Of a stretch of 64,000 bases of DNA, positions 45,685 to 55,091 are shown piece by piece (position 1 is the first letter of the stretch; each line of letters opens with the position of its first letter). Source of the stretch: Limimaricola hongkongensis DSM 17492. Lineage in GTDB: Bacteria > Pseudomonadota > Alphaproteobacteria > Rhodobacterales > Rhodobacteraceae. Where the stretch lies: assembly GCF_000600975.2 (NCBI RefSeq), contig NZ_KK088650.1:372001-436000 (forward strand), written 5' to 3'. The position numbers were made by a program, and so were the translations under genes. Under the pieces are notes generated by a model. The model was not told the origin of the DNA, did not search any database, and worked only from the letters and a program-made list of their open reading frames with translations.

Positions 45685-46697
45685 TCGACCCGGCCTTCGA
45701 TACCGCCGTCACCCGCGCCTATGGCACCCGTCTGCCGGTGGTCGCGGGCGGGCTGATGTGGCTTTCGGACGCGGCTTATGTTTCGGCCTGCGCGCGCGCC
45801 GGGATCGTGGGGTTCATCACCGCCGCGAGCTTTCCCGACCCCGAGGCCCTGCGCGCCGAGATCCGCCGCACCCGCGAGATGGCCGATGGCGGGCCGTTCG
45901 GGGTCAACGTCTCGATGCTGCCCAAGCTGGTGCCGGGCGAGCGGACCGAAGAGATCTTCGCGCTGATCGCCGATGAGGGCGTGCGCTTCGTCGAAACCTC
46001 GGGCCGCAACCCCGAGCCGTGGCTGCCGATGCTCAAGCAGGCGGGCATCACCGTGCTGCACAAGGTGCCGAGCGTGCGCTTTGCCGAAAAGGCGCAGTCG
46101 GTCGGGGTCGACATGGTGTCGATCGTCGGCGCCGAATGCGGCGGCCATCCCGGGCTCGACCTCGTCGGCAGTTTCGTGAACCTCGCGCTGGCGGAGCGGC
46201 GGCTGAAGATCCCGTTCCTGATCGGCGGCGGCGTCGGCCATGGCGGCCAGATCGTCGCGGCGCTGGCGGGCGGCGCCTCGGGCGTGGTGGTCGGCACCCG
46301 GTTTCTCGTGGCCGAGGAGGTGACGGCGCATCCCGATTACAAGCGGGCGCTGGCCGGTGCGCGCGAGACCGACACCATGCTGAGCATGTCGAGCGTGCGC
46401 AACACGATCCGCACGCTGAGAAACGAGACCTCGGAAACGGTGGCGCGGATGGAGGCCGAGAACCCCGAGATCGGGATCGAGGCGCTGATGCCGCATGTCG
46501 CGGGCCGGATCGGGCGGCAGGCCTACGAGACCGGCGACGTGTCGCGCGGCATGCTCTCGGCCGGGCAGGCGCTCGGGCTGACGGGGGAAATCGCACCGCT
46601 GGCGCGGATCGTCGGCGGTCTGGAGGAGGAGGCGCGGGTGGCGCTGGCGCGGCTGCGCCCGGCGCCCGCGCGGATGCAGGAGGAAATCGCGGTATGA
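45681..46697 (+). CDS. Nitronate monooxygenase family protein (FMN TIM barrel)
   Basis: A 338-residue protein of the 2-nitropropane dioxygenase/FabK-like family: LPVVAGGLMWLSDAAYVSA near the start, GAECGGHPG near residue 150 and IGGGVGHGGQIVAALAGGAS for FMN phosphate binding. Homologues often sit in acyl-CoA catabolic operons, where they may detoxify nitronates or act as enoyl reductases; the role here is unknown. The ATG overlaps the stop of the hydratase (ATGA). Because of the frameshift upstream it also lies in an uninterrupted frame with the hydratase N-terminus, a false fusion of 602 residues. Confidence 0.84.
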   Translation: MIDPAFDTAVTRAYGTRLPVVAGGLMWLSDAAYVSACARAGIVGFITAASFPDPEALRAEIRRTREMADGGPFGVNVSMLPKLVPGERTEEIFALIADEGVRFVETSGRNPEPWLPMLKQAGITVLHKVPSVRFAEKAQSVGVDMVSIVGAECGGHPGLDLVGSFVNLALAERRLKIPFLIGGGVGHGGQIVAALAGGASGVVVGTRFLVAEEVTAHPDYKRALAGARETDTMLSMSSVRNTIRTLRNETSETVARMEAENPEIGIEALMPHVAGRIGRQAYETGDVSRGMLSAGQALGLTGEIAPLARIVGGLEEEARVALARLRPAPARMQEEIAV

Positions 46698-48256
46698 CGA
46701 GCGCGAAGATGGCCCCGGCGCCGCAGGCCGGAGAGACGGCGCGGCGCATCCACGAGCTGATCGGGTGGCAGGCCGCCCGGCGCGGCGCCGCCCCCGGCCT
46801 CGTCGATTGCGACGGGCGGGTGCTGAGCCATGCCGAATACGACGCGGCCATCGCCGAGATGGCGGCGCTCTTGCGCGGGCGTGGCGTGGCGGGCGGCGAC
46901 CGGGTGCTGATCGTGGCCGAGAACTGCGCCGCGACCGCGCTGGCGATCTTTGCATCCTCGCGGCTCGACGCGATCGCGGTGCCGGTCAACGCCCGCATGA
47001 CCGAAGCCGAGCTCGACCGCATCACCGCCCATGCCCGTCCGCGCGCGATCCTCTATACCAGCCACGTCTCGCCCGAGGCGCGCGCCCATGCCGGGACGGC
47101 AAAGGCCGAAGAGGTCGCGACCGCCACCGGCGACATCGCCGTGGCCGCCGGGCCGGGCGGCACGTCCGAGCCGGTCGGCGCAGGCGCCGGGCAGGTCGGT
47201 GTCATCCTCTATACCACCGGCACCACGGGCGATCCCAAGGGCGTCATGCTGACCCATGCCAATCTTCTCTTCGCGGGCGCGTCGAGCGCGGCGATGCGCG
47301 GCATGCTGCCCGAGGACCGGATCTATGGCGCGCTGCCGCTGACGCATGTGTTCGGGCTTGCCTCGATGCTGATGGCCGGGGCCTCCTGCGGCGCCTGCGT
47401 GCAGCTGGAGACCCGCTTTGCCCCTGATCGGCTGCTCGCGGCGCTGAAGGATGGCACGACGATCCTTCCGGCGGTGCCGCAGATGCACGCGCTGTTGATG
47501 AAGCACACCGCCTCGCTCGGTCTCGACCGGCTGGAGGGGGCGAAGCTGCGCTATGTCTCGTCCGGCGCGGCGCCGCTCGACCCGGCGTGGAAACGCAAGG
47601 CGGAGGCGTTCTACGGGCTGCCCTTGCAGAACGGCTACGGCATGACCGAAAGCACGGCGGGCATCTGCGGCACCCGCAACCCGATCGGCACGCCCGACGT
47701 TTCGGTCGGCCCGGCGCTGCCCGGCATCGAGATCCGCATCGATCCGCAGGCGCAGGACGCCGAAGGGGTGGGCGAGATCCACACCCGCGGCCCGCATGTG
47801 ATGAAGGGCTATTACCGCAACCCGGAGGCCACCGCGCAGGTGATCGACGCGAAGGGCTGGCTCAGGACCGGCGATCTGGGGAAGATCGACGCCGAGGGGC
47901 GCCTGCATGTCGTTGGCCGCTGCAAGGAGCTGATCATCCGTTCGGGCTTCAACGTCTACCCGCCCGAGGTGGAGGCGGCGCTGAACGATCACCCGCAGGT
48001 GGTGCAGGCCGCCGTGGTGGGCCGCGCGCGCGGCGGCAACGAAGAGGTGCTGGCCTTCGTGCAATGCACCGATCCCGCGCCCGCACCTGCGGCGTTGAAA
48101 GCCCATGTCTCGGAACGTCTTTCGAGTTACAAGCGGCCATCGAAGATTTTGATCGTGGACCGGCTGCCCGCGGCGGCGACCGGCAAGATCCTGAAACACA
48201 AGCTGCTCGGCACCTTTGCGGATCGCCTGGCGGCACTCGACGCGGAGGAGAATTGA
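46694..48256 (+). CDS. Acyl-CoA synthetase (AMP-forming)
   Basis: A 520-residue ANL-superfamily ligase: [18 protein letters not shown] near residue 175, [11 protein letters not shown] in the middle, RTGDLGKID and the hinge [18 protein letters not shown], with the catalytic Lys in [10 protein letters not shown]. It should activate the imported acid with ATP and CoA; by context a medium-chain dicarboxylate such as pimelate (PimA role). The ATG overlaps the previous stop (ATGA). The substrate is inferred only. Confidence 0.86.
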   Translation: MTSAKMAPAPQAGETARRIHELIGWQAARRGAAPGLVDCDGRVLSHAEYDAAIAEMAALLRGRGVAGGDRVLIVAENCAATALAIFASSRLDAIAVPVNARMTEAELDRITAHARPRAILYTSHVSPEARAHAGTAKAEEVATATGDIAVAAGPGGTSEPVGAGAGQVGVILYTTGTTGDPKGVMLTHANLLFAGASSAAMRGMLPEDRIYGALPLTHVFGLASMLMAGASCGACVQLETRFAPDRLLAALKDGTTILPAVPQMHALLMKHTASLGLDRLEGAKLRYVSSGAAPLDPAWKRKAEAFYGLPLQNGYGMTESTAGICGTRNPIGTPDVSVGPALPGIEIRIDPQAQDAEGVGEIHTRGPHVMKGYYRNPEATAQVIDAKGWLRTGDLGKIDAEGRLHVVGRCKELIIRSGFNVYPPEVEAALNDHPQVVQAAVVGRARGGNEEVLAFVQCTDPAPAPAALKAHVSERLSSYKRPSKILIVDRLPAAATGKILKHKLLGTFADRLAALDAEEN

Positions 48257-48257
48257 G

Positions 48258-49469
48258 ATGCCCAAGGACATGCAGGGCCACGGCCCCGAGCTCGGCCAGT
48301 TCGACTGGTCCGATCCGTTCCTGATCGAAAGCCAGCTCGATGAAGACGAGCGGATGCTGCGCGACGCGGCCCGCGCCTTTGCCGAAGACAAGCTCGCGCC
48401 GCGGGTGGCACAGGCCTACCGCGAGGAGACGGCCGATCCGTCGATCTTCCGCGAGATGGGCGAAGCCGGTCTTCTCGGCGTCACCGTCGAGGAGGAGCTC
48501 GGCGGCCTCGGCGCGAGCTACGTCACCTACGGGCTGATCGCCCGCGAGGTCGAGCGCATCGATTCTGGCTATCGCTCGATGATGTCGGTGCAATCCAGCC
48601 TCGTGATCTACCCGATCGACGCCTATGGCTCGGACGAACAGCGCAGGAAATACCTGCCGGGCCTGTGCTCGGGCGAGCTGATCGGCTGCTTCGGCCTGAC
48701 CGAGCCCGATGCGGGCTCGGACCCCGCCGGCATGAAGACCGTCGCCAAGAAGACCGAGAATGGCTACCGGCTGTCGGGTTCGAAGATGTGGATCTCGAAC
48801 GCGCCCTTCGCGGATGTCTTCGTGGTCTGGGCCAAGTCCGAGGCGCATGACGGCAAGATCCGCGGCTTCATCCTCGAAAAGGGCATGGAGGGGCTTTCGG
48901 CGCCGAAGATCGGCGGCAAGCTCTCCTTGCGCGCCTCGACCACCGGCGAGATCGTCATGGAGGGCGTCGAGGTCGGCGAGGACGCGCTCTTGCCGAACGT
49001 GCAGGGGCTGAAGGGCCCGTTCGGCTGTCTCAACCGCGCGCGTTACGGCATCTCGTGGGGTGCGATGGGCGCCGCCGAGGCCTGCTGGCATGCCGCGCGG
49101 CAATACGGCCTCGACCGCAAGCAGTTCAACAAGCCGCTGGCGCAGACCCAGCTGTTCCAGAAGAAGCTCGCCGACATGCAGACCGAGATCTCGCTCGGGC
49201 TTCAGGGCAGCTTGCGTCTGGGCCGGCTGATGGATGAAGGCCGCGCTTCGCCCGAGCTGGTCAGCCTGATGAAGCGCAACAATTGCGGCAAGGCGCTCGA
49301 GATCGCGCGCCATGCCCGCGACATGCATGGTGGCAACGGCATCTCCGAGGAATTCCCGGTGATGCGCCACATGATCAACCTGGAAACCGTGAACACCTAT
49401 GAGGGCACGCATGACGTGCACGCGCTGATCCTGGGCCGCGCCCAGACCGGCCTTCAGGCGTTCTTCTGA
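48258..49469 (+). CDS. gcdH: Glutaryl-CoA dehydrogenase
   Basis: A 403-residue enzyme that dehydrogenates and decarboxylates glutaryl-CoA to crotonyl-CoA. The family stretch [15 protein letters not shown] holds Arg106, equivalent to the human residue that grips the substrate's free carboxylate. [15 protein letters not shown] and [10 protein letters not shown] are also present, and catalytic Glu382 lies in [12 protein letters not shown]. It handles the C5 end product expected from odd-chain dicarboxylates, which strongly colours the reading of the operon. It starts one base after the ligase stop with GGAGGAG upstream. Confidence 0.92.
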   Translation: MPKDMQGHGPELGQFDWSDPFLIESQLDEDERMLRDAARAFAEDKLAPRVAQAYREETADPSIFREMGEAGLLGVTVEEELGGLGASYVTYGLIAREVERIDSGYRSMMSVQSSLVIYPIDAYGSDEQRRKYLPGLCSGELIGCFGLTEPDAGSDPAGMKTVAKKTENGYRLSGSKMWISNAPFADVFVVWAKSEAHDGKIRGFILEKGMEGLSAPKIGGKLSLRASTTGEIVMEGVEVGEDALLPNVQGLKGPFGCLNRARYGISWGAMGAAEACWHAARQYGLDRKQFNKPLAQTQLFQKKLADMQTEISLGLQGSLRLGRLMDEGRASPELVSLMKRNNCGKALEIARHARDMHGGNGISEEFPVMRHMINLETVNTYEGTHDVHALILGRAQTGLQAFF

Positions 49470-49483
49470 GACAGGAGCAGAAC

Positions 49484-50242
49484 ATGAAAATCCTTGTCCC
49501 CGTGAAGCGGGTGATCGATTACAACGTGAAGGTCCGTGTGAAGTCGGACGGGTCCGGTGTCGATCTTGCGAATGTGAAGATGTCGATGAACCCGTTCGAC
49601 GAGATCGCGGTCGAAGAGGCGATCCGGCTGAAGGAGGCGGGCATCGCCTCGGAGGTGGTCGCGGTCTCGATCGGCGTCAAGCAGGCGCAGGAGACGCTGC
49701 GCACCGCCCTGGCGATGGGCGCGGACCGGGCGATCCTCGTGCAGGCCGCCGACAGCCCCGATCAGGACATCGAGCCGCTGGCGGTGGCCAAGATCCTCGC
49801 CAAGGTCGTGGAGGAGGAGCAGCCGCAGATGGTGCTCTGCGGCAAGCAGGCGATCGACAACGACATGAACGCCACCGGCCAGATGCTTTCGGCGCTCTTG
49901 GGCTGGTCCCAGGCCACCTTCGCCTCCGAAGTGAAGATCGACGGCGAGCACGCGCAGGTCACCCGCGAGGTCGATGGCGGCCTGCAGACCATCTCGGTCA
50001 AGCTGCCGGCGATCGTGTCGGTGGATCTGCGCCTGAACGAGCCGCGCTATGCCTCTCTGCCGAACATCATGAAGGCCAAGAAGAAGCCCCTCGACGAAAA
50101 GACCGCCGCCGATTACGGCGTCGACGTCACGCCCCGGCTGGAGGTGGTGAAGACCGCCGAGCCGCCGGCGCGCAAGGCGGGGATGATGGTCGGCTCGGTC
50201 GACGAGCTGGTCGAGAAGCTCAAAGATCTGGGGGTGGTGTGA
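49484..50242 (+). CDS. etfB: Electron transfer flavoprotein beta subunit
   Basis: A 252-residue ETF subunit: [20 protein letters not shown] start, [16 protein letters not shown], the AMP-binding loop [15 protein letters not shown] and the recognition-loop/C-terminal region [20 protein letters not shown]. With EtfA it takes electrons from the acyl-CoA dehydrogenases and passes them to ETF-quinone oxidoreductase (not in the window). Encoding it at the end of an operon with three dehydrogenase-type genes suggests supply to them, though it may serve the whole cell. Confidence 0.94.
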   Translation: MKILVPVKRVIDYNVKVRVKSDGSGVDLANVKMSMNPFDEIAVEEAIRLKEAGIASEVVAVSIGVKQAQETLRTALAMGADRAILVQAADSPDQDIEPLAVAKILAKVVEEEQPQMVLCGKQAIDNDMNATGQMLSALLGWSQATFASEVKIDGEHAQVTREVDGGLQTISVKLPAIVSVDLRLNEPRYASLPNIMKAKKKPLDEKTAADYGVDVTPRLEVVKTAEPPARKAGMMVGSVDELVEKLKDLGVV

Positions 50243-51168
50243 TGTCGGTTCTGCTTCTTGCCGAGGTGACGGATGGCGAGCTGGGCCATGACGCCACCGC
50301 CCGCGCCGTCGCCGCGATGGCGCTGCTTGGCGACGTGACGCTTTTGTGCGTCGGGGCGAGCGCGAAGGCCGCCGCCGAGGAGGCCGCGCAGATCGACGGC
50401 GTCGCAAAGGTGCTCTGCGCCGAGGACGGGCTTTACAGCCACCGGCTGGCCGAGCCGGTCGCGGCGCTGATCGCGCAGCTGGCCGAGGGGCACGATCACG
50501 TGGCCGCGCCCGCGACCACGGACGCCAAGAACATCATGCCGCGCGTGGCCGCGCTTCTGGACGTGATGATCATCCCCGACGTGCTGGCGGTGCATGAGGA
50601 CGGCAGCTTCGACCGCCCGGTCTATGCCGGCAACGCGGTGCAGACGGTGCGGTCCAGGGACGCGACCAAGGTCATCACCATCCGCACCACCGGTTTCGAG
50701 CCGGCGGGCGATGGCGGCTCGGCTTCGGTCGAGGATGTGGCGGCGGCCTCCGATCCCGGCCTGTCGGCCTGGGTCGAGGACAAGCTCGCCGAGAGCGACC
50801 GGCCCGAGCTGACCAGCGCGGGCATCGTGGTGTCGGGCGGGCGCGGCGTCGGCTCGGAGGAGAACTTCGCGCTGATCGAGACGCTGGCCGACAAGCTCGG
50901 CGCCGCCGTCGGCGCGTCGCGTGCCGCGGTCGATTCGGGCTTTGCGCCGAACGACTGGCAGGTCGGCCAGACCGGCAAGGTGGTGGCGCCCGCGCTTTAC
51001 GTCGCGGTCGGCATTTCCGGCGCGATCCAGCATCTGGCGGGCATGAAGGACAGCAAGGTCATCGTGGCGATCAACAAGGACGAGGAGGCGCCGATCTTCC
51101 AGGTGGCCGATTACGGCCTCGTCGCCGACCTGTTCACCGCGCTGCCCGAGCTGACCGAAAAGCTCTGA
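50242..51168 (+). CDS. etfA: Electron transfer flavoprotein alpha subunit
   Basis: A 308-residue FAD-binding ETF subunit. The N-terminus [14 protein letters not shown] and the C-terminal FAD domain with [34 protein letters not shown] and [20 protein letters not shown] are diagnostic. The ATG at 50242 shares a base with the etfB stop (TGATG); a GTG three bases earlier is in frame. A terminator follows closely. Confidence 0.94.
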   Translation: MSVLLLAEVTDGELGHDATARAVAAMALLGDVTLLCVGASAKAAAEEAAQIDGVAKVLCAEDGLYSHRLAEPVAALIAQLAEGHDHVAAPATTDAKNIMPRVAALLDVMIIPDVLAVHEDGSFDRPVYAGNAVQTVRSRDATKVITIRTTGFEPAGDGGSASVEDVAAASDPGLSAWVEDKLAESDRPELTSAGIVVSGGRGVGSEENFALIETLADKLGAAVGASRAAVDSGFAPNDWQVGQTGKVVAPALYVAVGISGAIQHLAGMKDSKVIVAINKDEEAPIFQVADYGLVADLFTALPELTEKL

Positions 51169-51188
51169 CGCCGCACGACGTCAAACCG

Positions 51189-51222
51189 AGGCCCGGCGCG
51201 GACCCCCCGCGCCGGGCCTTTT
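51189..51222 (+). terminator. Terminator after etfBA
   Basis: A 13-bp perfect stem (AGGCCCGGCGCGG and CCGCGCCGGGCCT) with a 5-base loop is followed by TTT. It lies 20 bases after etfA and closes the long catabolic operon. Confidence 0.88.
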
Positions 51223-51290
51223 CGTGCCCGCGTCATGGCCACTTTGTTCCCCAAAATACGCAAACCGACCGGCCAGCCACGGGGGCGGCG

Positions 51291-52505
51291 TCAGGCCTTC
51301 ATGCGCTGCGCCGTGAGGCTGCCGGTCATCGGCCCGAGCGGGATCAGGCAGGCCTGCAGGGCGTGGTAGAGGTCTGGCTTGCCGAAGAACGGGTTTGACG
51401 AGGGCCGCCCTTGCGCGTCGATCTGCGGATGCCAGCCGCCGTTTTCGCGGTCGATGAACTGCGCGGCCGCGACATCCCAGAAGCGGCGATACCAGGTCTC
51501 GTACAGCGGATCGCCGTCGAGCTCGGACAGCGCGTGGGCCGCGCCGATGCCTTCGCAGACCGGCCACCAGTAGCGTTCGGCGATGGCCGGGCGGTCGTCC
51601 CAGCCCAGCGTGTAATAGAGCCCGCCCTTGTCCGTATCCCAGCCATCGGTCACGGCGCGATCGAACAGCGCGCGCGCCGCTTCGGGCATCCAGCCGAGGC
51701 GGCGGCCACCGGTCTGGTGGAGCTGCACGAGAAGCCGCGCCCATTCGAGCGAATGGCCCGGCGTCAGCCCGGCGGGGCGGAACATCGGGTCGCCGTCATA
51801 GCCGCGATCGACGCTCCAGTCGGCGTGGAAATGCTCGGCCAGCCGCCAGCCGTTCTCGCGGGCGCGGCGGTTCACGATCAGCTCGGCGATCCGCTCGGCC
51901 ATCTCAAGGTGCCGGGTATCGCCGGTGGCTTCGTATGCGGCCATCAGCGCCTCGGTCAGGTGCATGTTGCAGTTCTGGCCGCGATAGGGCTCGGTCTCGC
52001 GCCACTCGGCGTCGAAACCTTCGCGGATGGCGCCGGGCTCTTCTTCCCAGAACCGCTCCCGGATCAGCTGCGTCACGTCGTCGAGCAGGCGCTGCGCGTC
52101 CGGGTGCCCGGCCATCCTGGCGCTGGCGGCGGCGAGCAGGACGAAGGCGTGGCCATAGCCGGTCAGCCGCGGATCGGGCACGGCGTCGGCGGTCACGCCC
52201 CAGGCATAGCCGCCGTTCGGCTGGCGGTGCCGGTTCCACAGGAAACGCATGCCGTGATCGACCATGGCCATGGCGCCGGGGCGGCCCATCAGCGCGGCGA
52301 TGGCGTAGCAATGCACCATGCGGGTGGTGGCGTGGATTTCGCGCAAGGGATCGTCGCGCAGGGCGCGCCCCGCCGTGTCGAGCGCGAAGAACCCGCCCGC
52401 CGGGTCGAGGCTTTCGGCTTCGAACAGGCGCAGCAGGTCGTCCGCCTCGCGGGCGAGCCAGTCGCGGTGGTCGGGCAGGGTGGTCCATCGTGTCGTCTGG
52501 GGCAT
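51291..52505 (-). CDS. AGE-family aldose-ketose isomerase (mannose isomerase-like)
   Basis: A 404-residue (alpha/alpha)6-barrel protein of the N-acylglucosamine 2-epimerase family: TRMVHCYAIAALMGRPG, RQPNGGYAWGV, YGHAFVLLAAASA, NCNMHLTEALMAAYEAT, LTPGHSLEWARLL and ERYWWPVCEGI. The conserved histidines in GHAFV, NMHL and GHSLEW fit an isomerase active site. Family members interconvert mannose and fructose (mannose isomerase, YihS) or epimerise N-acylhexosamines. Next to a glycerate kinase and a glycosylglycerate-type hydrolase, conversion of mannose to fructose is the best guess. It follows a LacI gene by 15 bases, with GGAG before the ATG. Confidence 0.83.
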   Translation of the reverse strand: MPQTTRWTTLPDHRDWLAREADDLLRLFEAESLDPAGGFFALDTAGRALRDDPLREIHATTRMVHCYAIAALMGRPGAMAMVDHGMRFLWNRHRQPNGGYAWGVTADAVPDPRLTGYGHAFVLLAAASARMAGHPDAQRLLDDVTQLIRERFWEEEPGAIREGFDAEWRETEPYRGQNCNMHLTEALMAAYEATGDTRHLEMAERIAELIVNRRARENGWRLAEHFHADWSVDRGYDGDPMFRPAGLTPGHSLEWARLLVQLHQTGGRRLGWMPEAARALFDRAVTDGWDTDKGGLYYTLGWDDRPAIAERYWWPVCEGIGAAHALSELDGDPLYETWYRRFWDVAAAQFIDRENGGWHPQIDAQGRPSSNPFFGKPDLYHALQACLIPLGPMTGSLTAQRMKA

Positions 52506-52520
52506 CGGGGTCTCCGGGAA

Positions 52521-53531
52521 TCAATGCGGCGGGGGCGGGGCGGTGGTGTCGCGGATCACGAGCGTGGCCTCGACATGCCGGGTGACGGGGGCGGCGGCGG
52601 GATCGGCAAGCCGGGCCAGCAGGCGGTCGGCCAACAGGCATCCGAGATCGTAGGGCGCGACCGACAGCGTCGTCAGCGCAGGCGTGGCAAGCGCGGCGTC
52701 GGCCACGTCGTCAAAGCCGATCACCGAGATTTCGCGCCCCGCCATCTCGCCCCGGCGGGCGAGGCCGAGGCAGGCGCCGAGCGCGACCATGTCGCCGTTG
52801 CAGACCACCGCCGTCACGTCGGGCCGCGTCTCGCGCAGGGCCAGCATGGCGGCGAGCCCGGCGGGTTTGCTGTCGTCGCAGGGCAGCACATGCGGCGGGC
52901 CGAGGCGATGCGCCGCGAGGGCCCGCGCATAGCCATCGATCCGCTCGGAACGCGGCGCGCGCGGCGTGGTGCCGCCGAGAAAGGCGATGTGGCGATGCCC
53001 CAGCCGGGCAAGGTGATCCACCGCGCGGCCCAGCGCCGCGGCGTCGCGCAGCCCGACATGGTCGAACCCCTCGCTCACCCGGTGCAGCAGCGTCACCACC
53101 GGCAACCGCTGCGCCGTCAGCAGGTCGAGCGTCGCGGCATCGGTGCCGCTGGCGGGCACCCAGATCAGCCCGCCGCGCCGGTTGCCGATCAGCGCGCGCA
53201 GGTTGCGCGTCTGCCGGTCGGCATCGTCGCGCGAATCGAGCACCGAGACGAGATGCCCGTCCCGTTCGAGCCGGTCGCTGACGCCGCTGATGAGCTCGGC
53301 GTTGAACGGGTTGGCGAGGTGGTGCAGCACGAGCCCGATTTCATGGTTTTCGCCCGAGCGCAGCGCCGCGGCGCGCCTGTCGGGCAGGTAATTGACCGCG
53401 CGGACCGCCGCGAGCACGCGTTCGCGCGTCCGGGCGGAAATCCGGCCCGTGCCGCGCAGCACCTGGCTGACCGTGGCGGTGGAGACGCCCGCGGCGGCGG
53501 CCACTGTGCTGAGCTTGGGGCGTTCGGCCAT
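52521..53531 (-). CDS. LacI family transcriptional regulator (first)
   Basis: A 336-residue repressor-type protein. The HTH and hinge are at residues 6-60 (LSTVAAAAGVSTATVSQVLRG, with NYLPDRRAAALRSG), followed by a periplasmic-binding-like effector domain (IGLVLHHLANPFNAELISG, SVIGFDDVADAALATP). It is encoded head to head with the glycerate kinase and upstream of the isomerase. The 18-bp palindrome at 53573-53590 in the divergent gap is its likely operator. Starts at 53537 and 53567 are also in frame. Confidence 0.87.
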   Translation of the reverse strand: MAERPKLSTVAAAAGVSTATVSQVLRGTGRISARTRERVLAAVRAVNYLPDRRAAALRSGENHEIGLVLHHLANPFNAELISGVSDRLERDGHLVSVLDSRDDADRQTRNLRALIGNRRGGLIWVPASGTDAATLDLLTAQRLPVVTLLHRVSEGFDHVGLRDAAALGRAVDHLARLGHRHIAFLGGTTPRAPRSERIDGYARALAAHRLGPPHVLPCDDSKPAGLAAMLALRETRPDVTAVVCNGDMVALGACLGLARRGEMAGREISVIGFDDVADAALATPALTTLSVAPYDLGCLLADRLLARLADPAAAPVTRHVEATLVIRDTTAPPPPH

Positions 53532-53572
53532 GATCATGGTTCCGCAAGGGCAACAACCTGTTTCCACCTCCC

Positions 53573-53590
53573 TGATACAACGTTATACCA
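53573..53590 (+). promoter_or_regulatory. Candidate LacI operator between isomerase and glycerate kinase operons
   Basis: The 18-bp site has the form TGnTAnAACGTTnTAnCA, symmetric at 14 of 18 positions with a perfect AACGTT centre. The central CG is usual for LacI operators. It lies in the 123-bp gap between the divergent LacI and glycerate kinase genes and could control both directions. Confidence 0.6.
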
Positions 53591-53654
53591 AAACGGCGCA
53601 ACGCCTGTCTGCCGCGGCGTGACGCGCTTGGCCCATCGTCAGGGAGGAGTTCCG

Positions 53655-54932
53655 ATGACGCCCGTTTCCACGCCCGCCGCCGATCCTGGCGGTTTTCTCG
53701 AAAGCTTGTTCGCCGCCGCCGTGGCGCGGGCCGATCCGATGCAGGTGATGGCCGCGCATCTGCCGCCGCGCCCGGAGGGGCGGCTCGTGGTGATCGGCGC
53801 CGGCAAGGCCAGCGCCCGCATGGCCGAGGCGGTGGAGGCGGTCTGGGGCCCCTGCGAGGGTCTGGTGCTGACGCGCTATGGCTATGCGCGCCCCTGCGCG
53901 GGCATCGAGATCGTCGAGGCGGCGCATCCGGTGCCGGACCAAGCCGGGCTCGAGGCCACGGCGCGGCTTCTCGATCTCGTCGAGGGGCTGGGGCCCGCGG
54001 ACACGGTGCTGGCGCTGATCTCGGGCGGCGGTTCGGCGCTGCTTTGCGCCCCGCCCGAGGGCGTGACGCTCGAGGACAAGCAGGCGGTGAACAGGGCGCT
54101 TCTGGCCTCTGGTGCGCCGATTTCGGCGATGAACGTGGTGCGCAAGCAGCTCAGCCGGGTGAAGGGCGGGCGGCTCGGGGCGGCCTGCGCGCCGGCGCGG
54201 CTTTTGACGCTGGTGATCTCGGACGTGCCCGGCGACGACCCGGCGGAAATCGCCTCGGGTCCGACGGTGGCCGATGCCAGCACGCCCGAACAGGCGCGCG
54301 CGATCCTCGATCGCTGGACCATCGCGGTGCCGGCTTCGGTCCGCGCGGCGCTGTCCGCTGGGGTCGAGCCGGTGCGGCCCGGCGACCCCCGGCTCGCGCG
54401 GGCCGACACCCGGATCGTCGCGGCGCCGTCGCAATCGCTGGAGGCCGCCGCCGAACTGGCGCGGCAGGCGGGCTGCGAGGTGCGCCTTCTGGGCGACGCG
54501 ATCGAGGGCGAGGCGCGCGACCTGGCCCGCGCGCAGGCCGCGCAGGCGCGCGAGATCGCCGCCGCCATGGCGCCGGGCGCCGCGCCGGTGCTGCTGTTGT
54601 CGGGGGGCGAATGCACGGTGACGCGGCGCGGCGACGGAACGGGCGGCCCGAACGCCGAATTCGCGCTCGCCGCCGCGATCGCGCTGGACGGCGATCCGCG
54701 CATTCACGTGCTGGCCTGCGATACCGACGGCGTGGATGGCGCCGCCGAGGTGGCGGGGGGCCGGGCCGGGCCGGACACGCTCGAGCGGGCGGGCCGCGCG
54801 GCGGCGCAAGCGGCGCTCGACGACAATGACGCGCATGGCTTCTTCGAGCGCGTGGGCGGCCAGGTGGTCACAGGGCCGACGCTGACCAATGTGAATGATT
54901 TCAGGGCCGTCTTGATCCTGCCCGGGGCCTGA
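53655..54932 (+). CDS. Glycerate 2-kinase (MOFRL/GckA family)
   Basis: A 425-residue type II glycerate kinase, which phosphorylates D-glycerate, in this family mostly to 2-phosphoglycerate. Visible family blocks: VIGAGKASARMAEAVE, LALISGGGSALLCAPPEG, MNVVRKQLSRVKGGRL, VISDVPGDDPAEIASGPT and the C-terminal MOFRL region LACDTDGVDG with TLTNVNDFRAVLI. AGGGAGGAG precedes the ATG. It would process the glycerate released by the GH63-type hydrolase encoded downstream. A much longer open frame continues upstream but is antisense to other genes. Confidence 0.9.
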   Translation: MTPVSTPAADPGGFLESLFAAAVARADPMQVMAAHLPPRPEGRLVVIGAGKASARMAEAVEAVWGPCEGLVLTRYGYARPCAGIEIVEAAHPVPDQAGLEATARLLDLVEGLGPADTVLALISGGGSALLCAPPEGVTLEDKQAVNRALLASGAPISAMNVVRKQLSRVKGGRLGAACAPARLLTLVISDVPGDDPAEIASGPTVADASTPEQARAILDRWTIAVPASVRAALSAGVEPVRPGDPRLARADTRIVAAPSQSLEAAAELARQAGCEVRLLGDAIEGEARDLARAQAAQAREIAAAMAPGAAPVLLLSGGECTVTRRGDGTGGPNAEFALAAAIALDGDPRIHVLACDTDGVDGAAEVAGGRAGPDTLERAGRAAAQAALDDNDAHGFFERVGGQVVTGPTLTNVNDFRAVLILPGA

Positions 54933-55042
54933 ACCGGGGGGGCTCCGGCGCGGCGGGGCAAGGCGCCCCTCCCGACCGGTTCCGGCCCGCGCATGCCGCG
55001 CCGCGGCGAAGGCCGGCGCGTGATGTAACGAAATATCGTTTG

Positions 55043-55058
55043 CCGAAACCGGTTTCGG
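55043..55058 (+). promoter_or_regulatory. Candidate LacI operator before the hydrolase/ABC operon
   Basis: CCGAAACCGGTTTCGG is a perfect 16-bp palindrome, 33 bases before the second LacI gene. It has the alphaproteobacterial LacI operator form GAAACCGGTTTC with a central CG. Autoregulation and control of the importer genes are inferred. Confidence 0.72.
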
Positions 55059-55091
55059 AAACGAGCTTCGAATCAAGGGAGATTCGACGCA

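Noticed and set aside
44889..46697. A 602-residue hydratase-nitronate monooxygenase fusion
   Set aside because: The linker is an Arg/Gly-rich out-of-frame translation of the hydratase C-terminus, whose real sequence is readable in the adjacent frame.
51411..54932. A single open frame of 1173 codons on the plus strand ending with the glycerate kinase
   Set aside because: Everything before 53655 is antisense to the isomerase and LacI genes, has no recognisable domain and is an effect of GC-rich codon usage; the kinase starts at 53655 with its own Shine-Dalgarno sequence.
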